A stretch of 64,000 bases of DNA from JBPOFY01 sp049889815 (GTDB lineage Bacteria > Verrucomicrobiota > Verrucomicrobiia > Opitutales > Coraliomargaritaceae): NCBI GenBank assembly GCA_049889815.1, contig JBMHCR010000019.1:1-64000 (forward strand), written 5' to 3'. Shown piece by piece: positions 25,918 to 35,445 of this stretch. The position numbers were made by a program, and so were the translations under genes. Position 1 is the first letter of the stretch, and every line of letters begins with the position of its first letter. The notes under the pieces are model-generated. The model had not been told where the DNA came from and did not search any database. It saw only the letters and a program-made list of their open reading frames with translations.

Positions 25918-28550
25918 TGAACGCTCCTGTGGTTGAAGGGGTGGCTCTGCACGATGCCGGTGACAATGGAAGAGAATGAGTAATCACTGACTTGAGATTC
26001 ACGCACTATACGACGAACGGTCGGCATGTCAAAATGTTCAATCCCTCTGCCGAGCCCGTAAGTCATGAGTTTTTCGACTAAATTACGCACAAAATTCTCG
26101 GGATGCTTGAGCAAATAGGCTTCCAGGTCTTCGACGCCCGCGAAGCTGGTGCCATCGGCAACCACCCCACTCGCATCGACGGGGACTTCGTTGTCGAGGT
26201 GGCGTAGTTTGCCAATCGCATCGTAGCCCTCAAGTGCGAAGCCGATCGGGTCCATCAGCTCGTGACAACTGGCGCACTGGGGATTGCTGCGGTGGAGCTC
26301 GAGGCGGGCGCGGATCGGTAGGTTTTCGTCGATCACTTCGTCATCGAAGGTAGTGACATTCGGTGGCGGCGGTGGTGGCGGCGCACCGACGAGGTTTTCC
26401 AGGATCCATGCGCCGCGGATCACGGGCGAGGTGCGGTTGGCATAGGAGGTAACGGAAAGGATGCTACCATGGCGCAGGAGGCCGCCGCGCTGATACTCGG
26501 GACCAGGCTCGACTTTGCGGAAGCGGTTTCCATAGACGCCGGGGATGCCGTAGTGCTTGGCGATGCGCTCGTTGAGGTAGGTGTGCTCGGAAGTGATGAG
26601 GTCGAGCACATTGCGGTCGTTGCGCATCACATCTTCAAACAGCAGCTCGGTTTCGCGGCGCATGGCTTGGCGCAGATTGTCGTCGAAATCGGGATATAGA
26701 CGCTGATCGGGTGTGACCGAATCGATGTTGCGCAAATAGAGCCACTGCGCGGCGAAGCTTTCGGTAAGAGCGGAAGAACGCGGGTCCCGCAGCATACGTT
26801 GCACCTGAGCGTTTAAGACCTGAGGTTTGCTCAGCTCGTTGCGCTCAGCAAGTGCGATGAGTTCTTCATCTGGCAAACTACTCCAGAGGAAGAAGGAAAG
26901 ACGCGATGCCAGCTCGAAATCGCTCACGGTGTAAATATCACCCGTCGCAGCGCCAGCAGGTTCACGCTCGATACGAAACAGGAAGTTCGGATTGACGAGG
27001 ATCGCGCTGACGACTGCTTCCATGCTCGCTTCGAAATCGGAGCCGAGCTTGCTCTCGTTGGTGTAGAACTGCAGCAACTGAGCGACCTCCGCCTCGGTCA
27101 CCGGACGGCGGTAGGCCTGGCGCGCGAGGCGGCGAATCACCCGCTCAGCAAGCTCCGGAGAGCCCTCACCTGCATAGTCCGCGCCAAAGATGCGCTCACG
27201 TGGCGCAGTCTCGCCCGCCCCACGGTCTTCGAACGGTCCCACGATCGACACTTCAAAGACCGCTGGAAACAGACGCGGGTGCCGGTGGTGATTGAAACTG
27301 GACTCGAGCGGTTCGCGCTTACGTTCTAGCAGCAGGTCCGCCTTTTCCAAAAACGTGACACCGAGAACCTGCTCCCCTGCTTCAATGTCGAGCTTCACCT
27401 TGAGGTGATCGTCGACTTCGTCGTGACCCATTTCCCAATGCACAGGCGGCACGATCTCAAGCGTCTCCATGCGCTTCTTGTTGAGCAGGACAATCATCTC
27501 GTGCTTTCCATATAGACCTTCGACCTTCTCGTTGCGATCGCGCATAAGCTTCACTTCGATCGAATAGGTGCCACTGCGCGGAAAATGATACGGCACGCTC
27601 AAACCACCACGCGTGCCAAGCGGCAGCCCTTCGATATGCCAGTTCTGCGAGATATCCGGTTTCACTCGGATCGTATCACCAACCGGATTCGGCAGAGCCG
27701 TGCCGACTGACAGACGCGCGATCTTTTGCGCGGCCGAAATGTAGCGATCCATTAAGGTCGGCGTGAGCTCGGTCACCGTGATATTGTCAAAGCCATGACT
27801 GACTTCATCGCGCGGCAACAGTTCGGACGCATCGACCTGTACGCCAAGCAAATCGCGAACGGCGTTCTCGTATTCGTTGCGCGTCAAACGGCGAAAGGTG
27901 CTGGTGCGACCAGGCTTCGGCTCGGCCGATGCCCGCGAGTCGATGGAGGTCTCCAAATAATTGATCACCGAAGCGTAAGTCTCGGGATCGGGCCAACGCT
28001 TTCCGTGCGGTGGCATTTGGCGCGCGTTGAGGCGACTGAGTACATCTTCCCAGCGGTCCACGTGCTCCGCGATTGGCTCACGTGTAAGCTGCTCCATATC
28101 CAGACCCGACTGCGGTTCGTCACCACTATGACAGGAGCTGCAATGGCTATTTAAGACTGCCATAGCAGGTGTCAGGTGATTGTGAGCCGCTTTGACGGCG
28201 GGCACTGTAGTAATAAAGGACAGCGATTGATCCAGCAAGGCAACCATCGCCTCATATTCCGCCTCGCTCGGTGGCTGAACGTCCAACTCATCCTCCGGCG
28301 GCATCTCGCGATCTTCCAGCGCGATTAGAACATCCGTCCAACGGTCCGCATGCGAATCCAAGGGCTGACCCAAAAGAGTCTGCAAATCCAGATTCCCCTT
28401 TTTCTTCTTTGGATTGTGGCATTCGACGCAGTACTTCTCCGCAAACGCATCCACACTCGGCTCTATGGGTTCCGATGCAAACAGCAAAGAGCCGACGCCA
28501 GAAAGTAGCGCAGCAGAAAGGACTCGTGGGCTTGGGTTGCGAAGGGGCAT
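25914..28550 (-). CDS. Exported multi-domain c-type cytochrome (DUF1587/1595/1592/1588/1585)
   Basis: 878 aa with an N-terminal signal sequence (LSAALLSGVGSLLFA). Two cytochrome-like modules each carry CxxCH: CVECH at 41-45 and CSSCH at 137-141. Then come regions matching my memory of DUF1587 (about 215-285), DUF1595 and DUF1592 (TVSDFELASRLSFFLWSSLPDEEL), DUF1588 with a third CxxCH (CASCHELMDPIGFALEGYD, near residue 760), and a C-terminal DUF1585 (VEKLMTYGLGRGIEHFD). Probably a periplasmic electron-transfer or oxidoreductase subunit acting with DUF1552. First gene of a three-gene operon. The substrate is not known for the family. Confidence 0.9.
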   Translation of the reverse strand: MPLRNPSPRVLSAALLSGVGSLLFASEPIEPSVDAFAEKYCVECHNPKKKKGNLDLQTLLGQPLDSHADRWTDVLIALEDREMPPEDELDVQPPSEAEYEAMVALLDQSLSFITTVPAVKAAHNHLTPAMAVLNSHCSSCHSGDEPQSGLDMEQLTREPIAEHVDRWEDVLSRLNARQMPPHGKRWPDPETYASVINYLETSIDSRASAEPKPGRTSTFRRLTRNEYENAVRDLLGVQVDASELLPRDEVSHGFDNITVTELTPTLMDRYISAAQKIARLSVGTALPNPVGDTIRVKPDISQNWHIEGLPLGTRGGLSVPYHFPRSGTYSIEVKLMRDRNEKVEGLYGKHEMIVLLNKKRMETLEIVPPVHWEMGHDEVDDHLKVKLDIEAGEQVLGVTFLEKADLLLERKREPLESSFNHHRHPRLFPAVFEVSIVGPFEDRGAGETAPRERIFGADYAGEGSPELAERVIRRLARQAYRRPVTEAEVAQLLQFYTNESKLGSDFEASMEAVVSAILVNPNFLFRIEREPAGAATGDIYTVSDFELASRLSFFLWSSLPDEELIALAERNELSKPQVLNAQVQRMLRDPRSSALTESFAAQWLYLRNIDSVTPDQRLYPDFDDNLRQAMRRETELLFEDVMRNDRNVLDLITSEHTYLNERIAKHYGIPGVYGNRFRKVEPGPEYQRGGLLRHGSILSVTSYANRTSPVIRGAWILENLVGAPPPPPPPNVTTFDDEVIDENLPIRARLELHRSNPQCASCHELMDPIGFALEGYDAIGKLRHLDNEVPVDASGVVADGTSFAGVEDLEAYLLKHPENFVRNLVEKLMTYGLGRGIEHFDMPTVRRIVRESQVSDYSFSSIVTGIVQSHPFNHRSVQ

Positions 28551-28701
28551 TAAAGGAAATAAACCTTAGCAGAGATAGACCGTAGATGTGGGAATATCAA
28601 TCTTACTTGCATCAAATCAGCTGAATTAGGCAGCGAGTCTTTTCTTTTTAGATCGGCATTGATCACTTGCGACCGGACATTTTGGGTCTAGTTTTTTGTT
28701 A

Positions 28702-30372
28702 ATGCAATTGAAAGAGCGTAACCGATTTGAATCTTTTAAATCGACCCTATTCGCCTTTGCATTCTTACACGCTTGTTTGAGTGCAGAGAAATCGGTCGCA
28801 TACATCTATGGCAACGTTGCCGCAGACGGCACTCTCGCCTCCGATGTGGTGCCACCCAACGCCCCGGCAGCGCCCTACGATCAGATGCTGCTCACGGATT
28901 CCGGAAACACGGGGCTATCAATGCTCAAAGCAATCGTTGAAGGTGAAGGCTTTACCATCGATCAATATTACGACGCAAACATTACTTTGGATGCGGCATT
29001 TCTATCACAATTCGATGTAGTGATTTTTGGACTACATCAAGTAGTCTGGACGCAAGCCGAGCAGACTGCGCTCAACACATGGATACGCAACGGTGGTGGC
29101 ATTTTAATGTATAGCGATTCAGCTGCAGGTGGATTCTATAACACTGTAGGGATTCGCAACACTACCGGAAAGACGGCGGTCAACTCGATACTGCTAAACT
29201 ATGGAATGGAGGTCACCGTTGATCAGGGGCAAGGCACCCGCGCATATCAACCCGACAGTGGCAATCCGAATCCAATCATTTGGGATCAACCCGTGTTGGA
29301 AGGCGAAGGTGTCTCACCTATAGCAGTCGATCCAACCAGCAGCGCCGAAGTGCTCATCCCAATCGATCCAGCCAACCGTGTGATCGGCGGAAGCAATTTA
29401 AATATAAACGACAGCATCCAAACGCAGAATCCCGAATGGGCAGCACTCGCACTCAATAAAGTCGGCGACGGTCACGTGATGGCGCTATTTGATCGGCAGC
29501 CACTTTGGAACAACGGTCCGGGATCCGACATTGAGAAACAGGACAATGCGGAAATCCTGCGCCGCATCGTCCGCTATCTCGCGCGTGACTATGGAAACTC
29601 GGAAGAATGGTTGAACCTTGAAATCGTCAAATCCGACCCAAGCGACTTTTGGGTGTCCTATCGCCAATGGATCGGGGGCATCGGCGATGACGGGTTCGAT
29701 TACATTGCGCGCAACAATCGCTTCGCAGTTCAGCAGCGCGAGTCACTAACCTCAGGCGACTGGCTGGTGGATACAAACCGGGTGCAAGGCGTGAGCAGCA
29801 CCCCATTCGGAGACAACGAGTCGGAAACGGTCACCGTCCGAATGCTGCCAAACAATACCCCCGACACCTGGTTCGCGCGTGCAGTTATGATACCCGACGT
29901 CCCAGTAGCGAAACCCGGTGATGTCGTCATCGCGATCAATTCCGGCGGCGCCAACTACACCGCGCAAAACGGTATCGATTATCTGGCGGACGTGTATTTC
30001 GTCGGTGGCGGTATTGATGCCTTTCCGGGCAACGCAGTCGCAAACACCGAAGATGACCCACTCTACAACTACGCGCGCTCGAAGAACGGCAGCTTTACTG
30101 GCTACAACATACCACTCGCGAATGGCAACTACACCGTCGTGCTACAACTGGCAGAAACTTTTTTCACCGAAGATAACAAGCGCGTTTTTGATGTGAGGGC
30201 GGAAGGTAACCTCGTCATCAATGACATTGACCTGCATGCAGCAAGCGGCGGCAAATGGGTAGCCATTGAGCGAATCTTTCCCGTAACAGTGAGCGACGGC
30301 AATCTGGATCTGGATCTATCCGCATCAGTGAACAATCCATTGATCAACGCGATCGTGGTGATTCAGAGGTAA
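28702..30372 (+). CDS. Secreted protein: GATase-like domain plus C-terminal malectin domain
   Basis: 556 aa starting at the ATG at 28702 (a TTG at 28696 is also in frame). After a signal peptide (FAFAFLHACLSAEK), residues about 30-300 resemble a glutamine-amidotransferase-like/ThuA-like fold (FDVVIFGLHQVVWTQAEQ, NGGGILMYSDSAAGG, GHVMALFDRQPLW). The C-terminal 150 residues (VVIAINSGGANYTAQNGIDYLAD, then NYTVVLQLAETFF and INAIVVIQ) are a malectin-like carbohydrate-binding domain. The role is probably binding or processing of glycan outside the inner membrane. Divergent from the cytochrome operon; a REP-like repeat follows the stop. Confidence 0.75.
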   Translation: MQLKERNRFESFKSTLFAFAFLHACLSAEKSVAYIYGNVAADGTLASDVVPPNAPAAPYDQMLLTDSGNTGLSMLKAIVEGEGFTIDQYYDANITLDAAFLSQFDVVIFGLHQVVWTQAEQTALNTWIRNGGGILMYSDSAAGGFYNTVGIRNTTGKTAVNSILLNYGMEVTVDQGQGTRAYQPDSGNPNPIIWDQPVLEGEGVSPIAVDPTSSAEVLIPIDPANRVIGGSNLNINDSIQTQNPEWAALALNKVGDGHVMALFDRQPLWNNGPGSDIEKQDNAEILRRIVRYLARDYGNSEEWLNLEIVKSDPSDFWVSYRQWIGGIGDDGFDYIARNNRFAVQQRESLTSGDWLVDTNRVQGVSSTPFGDNESETVTVRMLPNNTPDTWFARAVMIPDVPVAKPGDVVIAINSGGANYTAQNGIDYLADVYFVGGGIDAFPGNAVANTEDDPLYNYARSKNGSFTGYNIPLANGNYTVVLQLAETFFTEDNKRVFDVRAEGNLVINDIDLHAASGGKWVAIERIFPVTVSDGNLDLDLSASVNNPLINAIVVIQR

Positions 30373-30373
30373 C

Positions 30374-30445
30374 GTAGGAGAGGCTTTACGCCTCGACCCG
30401 ACCCAGCGCCAACCGATTGGGGTTGTGGAATAGGCCCTCTCCTAC
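30374..30445. repeat. REP-like inverted repeat (GTAGGAG type)
   Basis: Starts GTAGGAGAGG and ends CCTCTCCTAC, with an inner GGCTTTACGCC hairpin. It lies 1 base after the preceding stop codon. The GTAGGAG edges and inner palindrome are the style of extragenic palindromic repeats. Part of its left half (GGCTTTACGCCTCGACCCG) recurs at 33990. Confidence 0.75.
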
Positions 30446-30596
30446 AGAATGGCTGTTCGACGAAGATTCCAAACTTTCGATGCCTAATTCGCAGACCGAA
30501 AGGTAACTGCAACCAAGACCTATCACTGCTTCCTAGTTTTATCTGGTAAGTAATCCGATCTACCTACTACACTCTCAGTTCTCCCCTCCCTAAGCC

Positions 30597-31673
30597 ATGG
30601 CGACGAACGCCAACCCGACCCCTACCATGCAATCATCGAACAACAAGACGGCCAAGGTACCTGTTTATATGGTCATGCTACTATTTGTCGTCGGCGTTTT
30701 GGTTACTGCTTTCAACCTACCTAGTGAGAGCGTGGACTACCCACGTAGACCGATTAGCAATATCGTTGTGTGGTCTGCCGGTGGCGGAACAGATGTTGCC
30801 AATCGTATGATCAGTGGCGAACTCGCGCGAGTCTTGGATGTTGATATCAACGTCAGCAACAAGCCAGGTGGCATCGCGGGTTCTCTTGGCCTAAGCTATG
30901 TGAAACAACGCGCGAGCGACGGATACACTCTAGTCGGGCTCAGTGAATCCTGCGTGACCGCCGCGGTCATGGGCGGCTGGGACGAGCGGATGGATGTCTG
31001 GTATCCCTTCATCATCGGCGGGTCAGTGGATTTAATCTCTGTCGCCAAAGACTCCGAGATCAACAACATCCAAGAACTCGTAAGCTATGCTAAAGAAAAC
31101 CCTGGTGCACTAAAAGCATCGGCCGGTGGTTCCGGTTCCCTTCACCATTTGAATCTGCTCGCATTCGCCAAAGGCACCGAGACCGAACTCACTTTCATTC
31201 CCTATCCCGGCTCCGCTCCCGCGCAAACCGCAGCGATCACCGGCGAGGTCGACTTGGTCATCACCTCACTCGCAGAGCAACAACAACTCATCAAGAGTGG
31301 TCAACTCCGCCCGCTGGCGATGCTCGGAGTCGACGACTTTAGCGATCCGGACATGGGCGACATTCAATCCGCGCTAAAAATATTTCCGACCCTGCAACAA
31401 CACTTACCGATTACACAGGTGATCGGCCTTGCCATCAAGGATGACGCCTCACCGGAGGTGAAACAATTGCTAACCGAAGCCTTCGAGGATGCGCTTAAAA
31501 GTGAAAAGGTGCAGAACTGGGCAAAGGAAAATTACTTCGTTATCTCCGGGGCGTCCGGTGAAGCCGCCAAAGAAGAATTCCGCAAGTTGGAGTCACTCTT
31601 CGCATGGACGCTGCAGGAGCTGGGCGTGACACGCAGACACCCCGAAACCTTGAACATCCAACGCCCGAATTAA
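30597..31673 (+). CDS. tctC: Tripartite tricarboxylate transporter binding protein
   Basis: The periplasmic substrate-binding component of a TTT (TctABC) system. A hydrophobic segment at about residues 22-42 (VPVYMVMLLFVVGVLVTAF) serves as signal or anchor. The family blocks RPISNIVVWSAGGGTDVANR, NKPGGIAGSLG and DGYTLVGLS follow. 358 aa is a little longer than the usual 320-330. The ligand is some carboxylate; the neighbouring genes argue for a hydroxy or sugar acid. The stop overlaps the tctB start (TAATG). Confidence 0.9.
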   Translation: MATNANPTPTMQSSNNKTAKVPVYMVMLLFVVGVLVTAFNLPSESVDYPRRPISNIVVWSAGGGTDVANRMISGELARVLDVDINVSNKPGGIAGSLGLSYVKQRASDGYTLVGLSESCVTAAVMGGWDERMDVWYPFIIGGSVDLISVAKDSEINNIQELVSYAKENPGALKASAGGSGSLHHLNLLAFAKGTETELTFIPYPGSAPAQTAAITGEVDLVITSLAEQQQLIKSGQLRPLAMLGVDDFSDPDMGDIQSALKIFPTLQQHLPITQVIGLAIKDDASPEVKQLLTEAFEDALKSEKVQNWAKENYFVISGASGEAAKEEFRKLESLFAWTLQELGVTRRHPETLNIQRPN

Positions 31674-32440
31674 TGTCAACCGACATGAGCTCAAATCCCC
31701 AAACAGATGCAGCCACTCGGAAGGATTTTATATCCGGATTTGTTTTGGCGCTCTTTGCTATATGGGTGCTGTGGCAGAGCAGTCGCTACCCCATCGAGGG
31801 TGACTATGGCGGCGTTACCAATGCGTGGTATGTATCCCCTGCCTTGATGCCGATCTTCATCGGTTTTTGTATCCTCGTCTTGAGTGGCCTGCAGATGTTT
31901 AAGTCCGCCTCGCACTTGGGTTGGGCGACGGTGGCTGGCAAATCGTTTTGGAGTGTCGGAATACTCGACGACAGCCAACGATCCAAACTGCAAATCATCG
32001 TCCTGTTTGTACTCTATGTTATAGGGTTGATACCGAACGCTGACTTCATGATCGCAAGCTGGCTCTTCCTCTGCTGCCTGACTTGCCGCTTTTATCTAGA
32101 CGATGCGACTGCTTTGAATCGCCAGCTATTCATCATGATAAGTGCCGCAAGTATGATCGCATTCATCATGGGGCTGACACTGAGTCTAGAATCGCAAATC
32201 CAACAAATCCTTCTCGCCGACACGGTGGTGCTGGCGCTGCTTGGTTTTGCCTGGGCACAGACTTGGATCTATCTGCAAGCGCACGGATTGAAACAAGAGC
32301 GCAAGAACCTATTGCTCGGCATCGTTCTTCTCCCGCTGCTGGTCGTCCTCAGCTTTAAATACTTCCTACTCGTTCCGATGCCAACAGAGGGAAGCATCCT
32401 CCAACTGATCGATCACCTGTATTACGGCTACCTGAGATAA
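31673..32440 (+). CDS. tctB: Tripartite tricarboxylate transporter small membrane subunit
   Basis: The frame is open from 31604, but the ATG at 31673 overlaps the tctC stop and fits the operon. 255 aa with about six hydrophobic segments (FVLALFAIWVLWQ, LMPIFIGFCILVL, IIVLFVLYVIGLI, VVLALLGFAWAQT, LLLGIVLLPLLVVL). Typical TctB has about 150-180 aa and four helices, so there are extra C-terminal helices. Position between tctC and tctA and the IWVLWQSSRYP start region support the call. Confidence 0.82.
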   Translation: MSTDMSSNPQTDAATRKDFISGFVLALFAIWVLWQSSRYPIEGDYGGVTNAWYVSPALMPIFIGFCILVLSGLQMFKSASHLGWATVAGKSFWSVGILDDSQRSKLQIIVLFVLYVIGLIPNADFMIASWLFLCCLTCRFYLDDATALNRQLFIMISAASMIAFIMGLTLSLESQIQQILLADTVVLALLGFAWAQTWIYLQAHGLKQERKNLLLGIVLLPLLVVLSFKYFLLVPMPTEGSILQLIDHLYYGYLR

Positions 32441-32450
32441 GCCCATTCTA

Positions 32451-33977
32451 ATGTTAGAAACCTTCGCACAGTTTACAGAAATTCTCTGGGGCATCGTCAG
32501 TGACCCGGTGAACATTGCGATCGTGTTGGCTGCCAGTTTCCTCGGGATCATTTTCGGCTCGATGCCGGGGCTGACCGCTACGCTGGGCGTGGCACTACTC
32601 ACCACTTTGACGTATGGCCTCGATGTGAGCTCTGCGCTACTCGCACTACTCGGTCTGTATGTCGGTGCGATCTACGGTGGATCGTATCCAAGTATTCTGA
32701 TCAACATTCCCGGGACGGCTGCGGCGGCAGCCTCTGCGGTGGATGGCTATCCAATGGCTTGTCGCGGCGAAGGCGGTCGAGCACTCGGACTGACGACTAC
32801 CGCATCGATGATCGGAACTGTATTTGGGCTGCTAATTCTGGTCTTGATGGCACCGCTGATCGCAACCATCGCGCTGCAGTTTACCTCGTTTGAGTTCTTC
32901 CTACTCGCAATCTTCGGTATCCTGATCAGTGGCACGCTCGCCAACCAGGGCAATGCGATCAAAGGTTGGATCGCAGGCTTCATCGGTCTCTTCCTCGCCA
33001 TGGTCGGGCGAGATGCACTGCAATTTTTCCCACGCTTCACCTTCGATAATCCGCAACTGGACAGCGGTCTTGATATCGTGCCGGTGCTGATCGGTGCCTT
33101 TGGCATTCCACAGATCATTAAAGTGCTCGGTGATAAGGAGTCGCTCGCGAAGGCTCAAAAATTCACGAGCGTATTTCCAGAAATGAAGACGATCTTCAAG
33201 AACAGCAAAAATATTTTCCGTTCTTCGCTGATTGGTGTCGGCATCGGGTCCGTGCCAGGCATCGGTGAAGACATTGCCGGCTGGGTATCCTATGGCGTCA
33301 ATAAATCAAAAAAGCCCAAAGAAAACGAAGAAGCCTTTGGCGAAGGCAATCCATCTGGTCTGATTGCTGCCGAAACGGCAAACAATGCCTGCATCGGCGG
33401 AGCATTGATTCCACTCTTAACCCTGGGCATTCCCGGCAGTGCTCCTGCTGCTATGTTGCTCGGTGCGCTCATGCTGCACGGCGTCAATCCGGGCCCGACG
33501 CTCGCACTCGATAAACCCGAGTTTTTACTCGAGGTGACCGCGGTGATGGTGCTGGCGTCCCTTGCGATGTTTTGTAACGGACTCGTTCTCGCAAAGCAGG
33601 TGGTCAAGCTCCTGCGCATCCCCGCCCCGCTCTTCATGCCGGTAATTGCACTGCTCTGTGTGTTGGGTTCCTACGCGCTCGGACTCAGCACCTTCAACCT
33701 TTTTCTCATGCTTCCCATCGGTATCCTCGCATATATGATGATGAGTATGAACTACCCAATCTCACCGCTGGTGATCGGTCTCATCCTCGGGCCGATGGCC
33801 GACGAAAATATTCGCCGCGCCCTACTCACTACTGAAGGCAGCATGCTGCCCATGCTCGAACGACCGGTATCTTTGATCCTGTGCGTATTGATTTTGATTT
33901 TGCTGCTTCAGCAGATCCCATGGGTCGGCGCGAAACTGTCGGCGATTAAGCAATCTTTGCTCAGTGCTAAAAGCTGA
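32451..33977 (+). CDS. tctA: Tripartite tricarboxylate transporter large membrane subunit
   Basis: The 12-helix permease of the TTT system. Conserved glycine-rich loops are clear: FGSMPGLTATLGVALLTTL (about 37-56), YPSILINIPGTAAAAASAVDG and GIPGSAPAAMLLGALMLHGV, the last two typical of TctA. 508 aa is standard. It acts with the upstream genes in proton- or sodium-driven uptake of a carboxylate. A repeat element follows the stop. Confidence 0.93.
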   Translation: MLETFAQFTEILWGIVSDPVNIAIVLAASFLGIIFGSMPGLTATLGVALLTTLTYGLDVSSALLALLGLYVGAIYGGSYPSILINIPGTAAAAASAVDGYPMACRGEGGRALGLTTTASMIGTVFGLLILVLMAPLIATIALQFTSFEFFLLAIFGILISGTLANQGNAIKGWIAGFIGLFLAMVGRDALQFFPRFTFDNPQLDSGLDIVPVLIGAFGIPQIIKVLGDKESLAKAQKFTSVFPEMKTIFKNSKNIFRSSLIGVGIGSVPGIGEDIAGWVSYGVNKSKKPKENEEAFGEGNPSGLIAAETANNACIGGALIPLLTLGIPGSAPAAMLLGALMLHGVNPGPTLALDKPEFLLEVTAVMVLASLAMFCNGLVLAKQVVKLLRIPAPLFMPVIALLCVLGSYALGLSTFNLFLMLPIGILAYMMMSMNYPISPLVIGLILGPMADENIRRALLTTEGSMLPMLERPVSLILCVLILILLLQQIPWVGAKLSAIKQSLLSAKS

Positions 33978-33989
33978 GTGATGGATTCT

Positions 33990-34053
33990 GCAGGGGAGGC
34001 TTTACGCCTCGACCCGAAACTGCCTGCTGGTCGAGGGATAAACCCGCTCCTAC
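33990..34053. repeat. REP-like inverted repeat after tctA
   Basis: Left half GGGGAGGCTTTACGCCTCG with GACCC; right half GGTCGAGGGATAAACCCGC then TCCTAC. The halves pair imperfectly over about 25 positions around TGCCTGC. It shares GGCTTTACGCCTCGACCCG with the repeat at 30374. The two copies flank the tctCBA genes, one before and one after. Confidence 0.75.
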
Positions 34054-34213
34054 GGGGGAATCGCAATGATCCTACCAAAAATTATTTTGCCATAAGCTAC
34101 ATGAAATTATAGTCCATCCCAGAGAGTCCATCCGCACACGATAGTTTGGAAATCCCAAAACTCAGTTCCCATATTTGACTGGCAAGTAACACTAACTCAC
34201 ACTTAATAGCTCA

Positions 34214-35287
34214 ATGCTTCATCCCTCCCCATTAGGCACTAAACCATCCTACTCAATTGCGGTCTTTCCCGGCGATGGGGTTGGAAAAGAAGTTACGGGC
34301 GAAGCAACTCGTCTCTTGGATGTCGTCGCTTCCAAACGACCCGGACTTTCATTTGAATTTAAGACCCACGAAGTCGGCGCTGGAGAGTATTTGCGAACGG
34401 GAAACCCGCTGCCGGAAAGCGCGATGCAAGCCTGCGAAGCAACCGACGCAACCTTGCTCGGTGCCATGGGTCTGCCGCATGTGCGCTGGCCCGACGGTCG
34501 CGAAATGACTCCGCAAATCGACCTGCGTGAACGCTTCGATCTCTATGCAGGTCTGCGCCCGATCAAGCTCTACAACACTATCGATTCGCCGCTCAAGGGC
34601 TACGGCGACGAGCGCCCGATCGACTTCCTGCTCGTCCGTGAAAACACCGAAGGTCTATTTTCGGCGCGCCTGAATCAGGAGGCGTCCGACGGCATGGAAA
34701 GCCGCGACGTGATGCGTATCACACGCGCTGGCGCCGAGCGCGTCTGCCGCACCGCATTTGAATACGCACGCAAGCGCCGCAAGCACTGTACACTGGTAGA
34801 CAAGGCAAACGTGCTGCCGTCGATGGTGTTTTTCCGCAAAATCTTCGATGAAATCGGCGAGGAATATCCCGAGGTTGAACGCGACTATGTTTACGTCGAT
34901 GCGATGGCGCTCTTCATGGTGCGCAAACCGGATGTATATGATGTCATTGTGACCGAAAACATGTTTGGCGATATCCTGAGCGATCTCGCTGCGGGCATCG
35001 TGGGTGGCATGGGCATGGCACCTTCTGGAGATGTTGGCGCCCAGCACGGCATTTTCCAACCCTCGCATGGCACCGCACCAGACATTGCTGGCAAGAACAT
35101 CGCCAACCCGGTCGCAATGATTCTCTCGGGCGGCATGATGCTTGAATGGCTCGGCGAAACCGAAGCCGCGCAGGCGATTGAAGGTGCCGTCGCCCGCGTG
35201 TTAGCTGACCCAAGCAAGCGCACGCCAGACATGGGCGGCAAACTCAGCACCACCGAAATGACCGATGCGGTGATCGCAGAACTGTAG
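34214..35287 (+). CDS. Isocitrate/isopropylmalate/tartrate dehydrogenase-family enzyme
   Basis: A beta-decarboxylating dehydrogenase of the IDH/IPMDH family (357 aa). Visible: YSIAVFPGDGVGKEV, substrate-binding LRERFDLYAGLRPI, RENTEGLFSAR, catalytic Lys in LVDKANVLP, the signature ENMFGDILSDLAAG and HGTAPDIAGK. These enzymes oxidise a 2- or 3-hydroxy acid next to a carboxylate and lose CO2. The context (acid transporter, DUF1537 kinase) points to a catabolic hydroxy acid such as tartrate or a tetronate rather than leucine synthesis; no leu genes are near. The substrate is inferred, not shown. Confidence 0.85.
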   Translation: MLHPSPLGTKPSYSIAVFPGDGVGKEVTGEATRLLDVVASKRPGLSFEFKTHEVGAGEYLRTGNPLPESAMQACEATDATLLGAMGLPHVRWPDGREMTPQIDLRERFDLYAGLRPIKLYNTIDSPLKGYGDERPIDFLLVRENTEGLFSARLNQEASDGMESRDVMRITRAGAERVCRTAFEYARKRRKHCTLVDKANVLPSMVFFRKIFDEIGEEYPEVERDYVYVDAMALFMVRKPDVYDVIVTENMFGDILSDLAAGIVGGMGMAPSGDVGAQHGIFQPSHGTAPDIAGKNIANPVAMILSGGMMLEWLGETEAAQAIEGAVARVLADPSKRTPDMGGKLSTTEMTDAVIAEL

Positions 35288-35289
35288 TT

Positions 35290-35330
35290 CAGATGCCAGA
35301 TGTCGGAAGCCAGAAGCCAGAAGCCAGTGA
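35290..35330. repeat. Intergenic 7-bp tandem repeat tract
   Basis: Six degenerate heptamers in a row: CAGATGC, CAGATGT, CGGAAGC, CAGAAGC, CAGAAGC, CAGTGAT. Same 7-bp period and degeneracy as the tracts in uvrA, with a different unit. It lies just after the dehydrogenase stop codon. Confidence 0.8.
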
Positions 35331-35445
35331 TGAGTATACGCAATACGAGACCAACACAACTTTTTCACACGACAACAATCTAACTTTTACTTCTACTTAC
35401 CCACAAAATCACCCTAGCCTTCTATCCTCTTCCCCCTGACCCCCA

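Noticed and set aside
34214..35287. LeuB for leucine biosynthesis
   Set aside because: No leuC, leuD or leuA nearby; the gene lies among transport and sugar-acid catabolic genes. Kept as a family-level call only.
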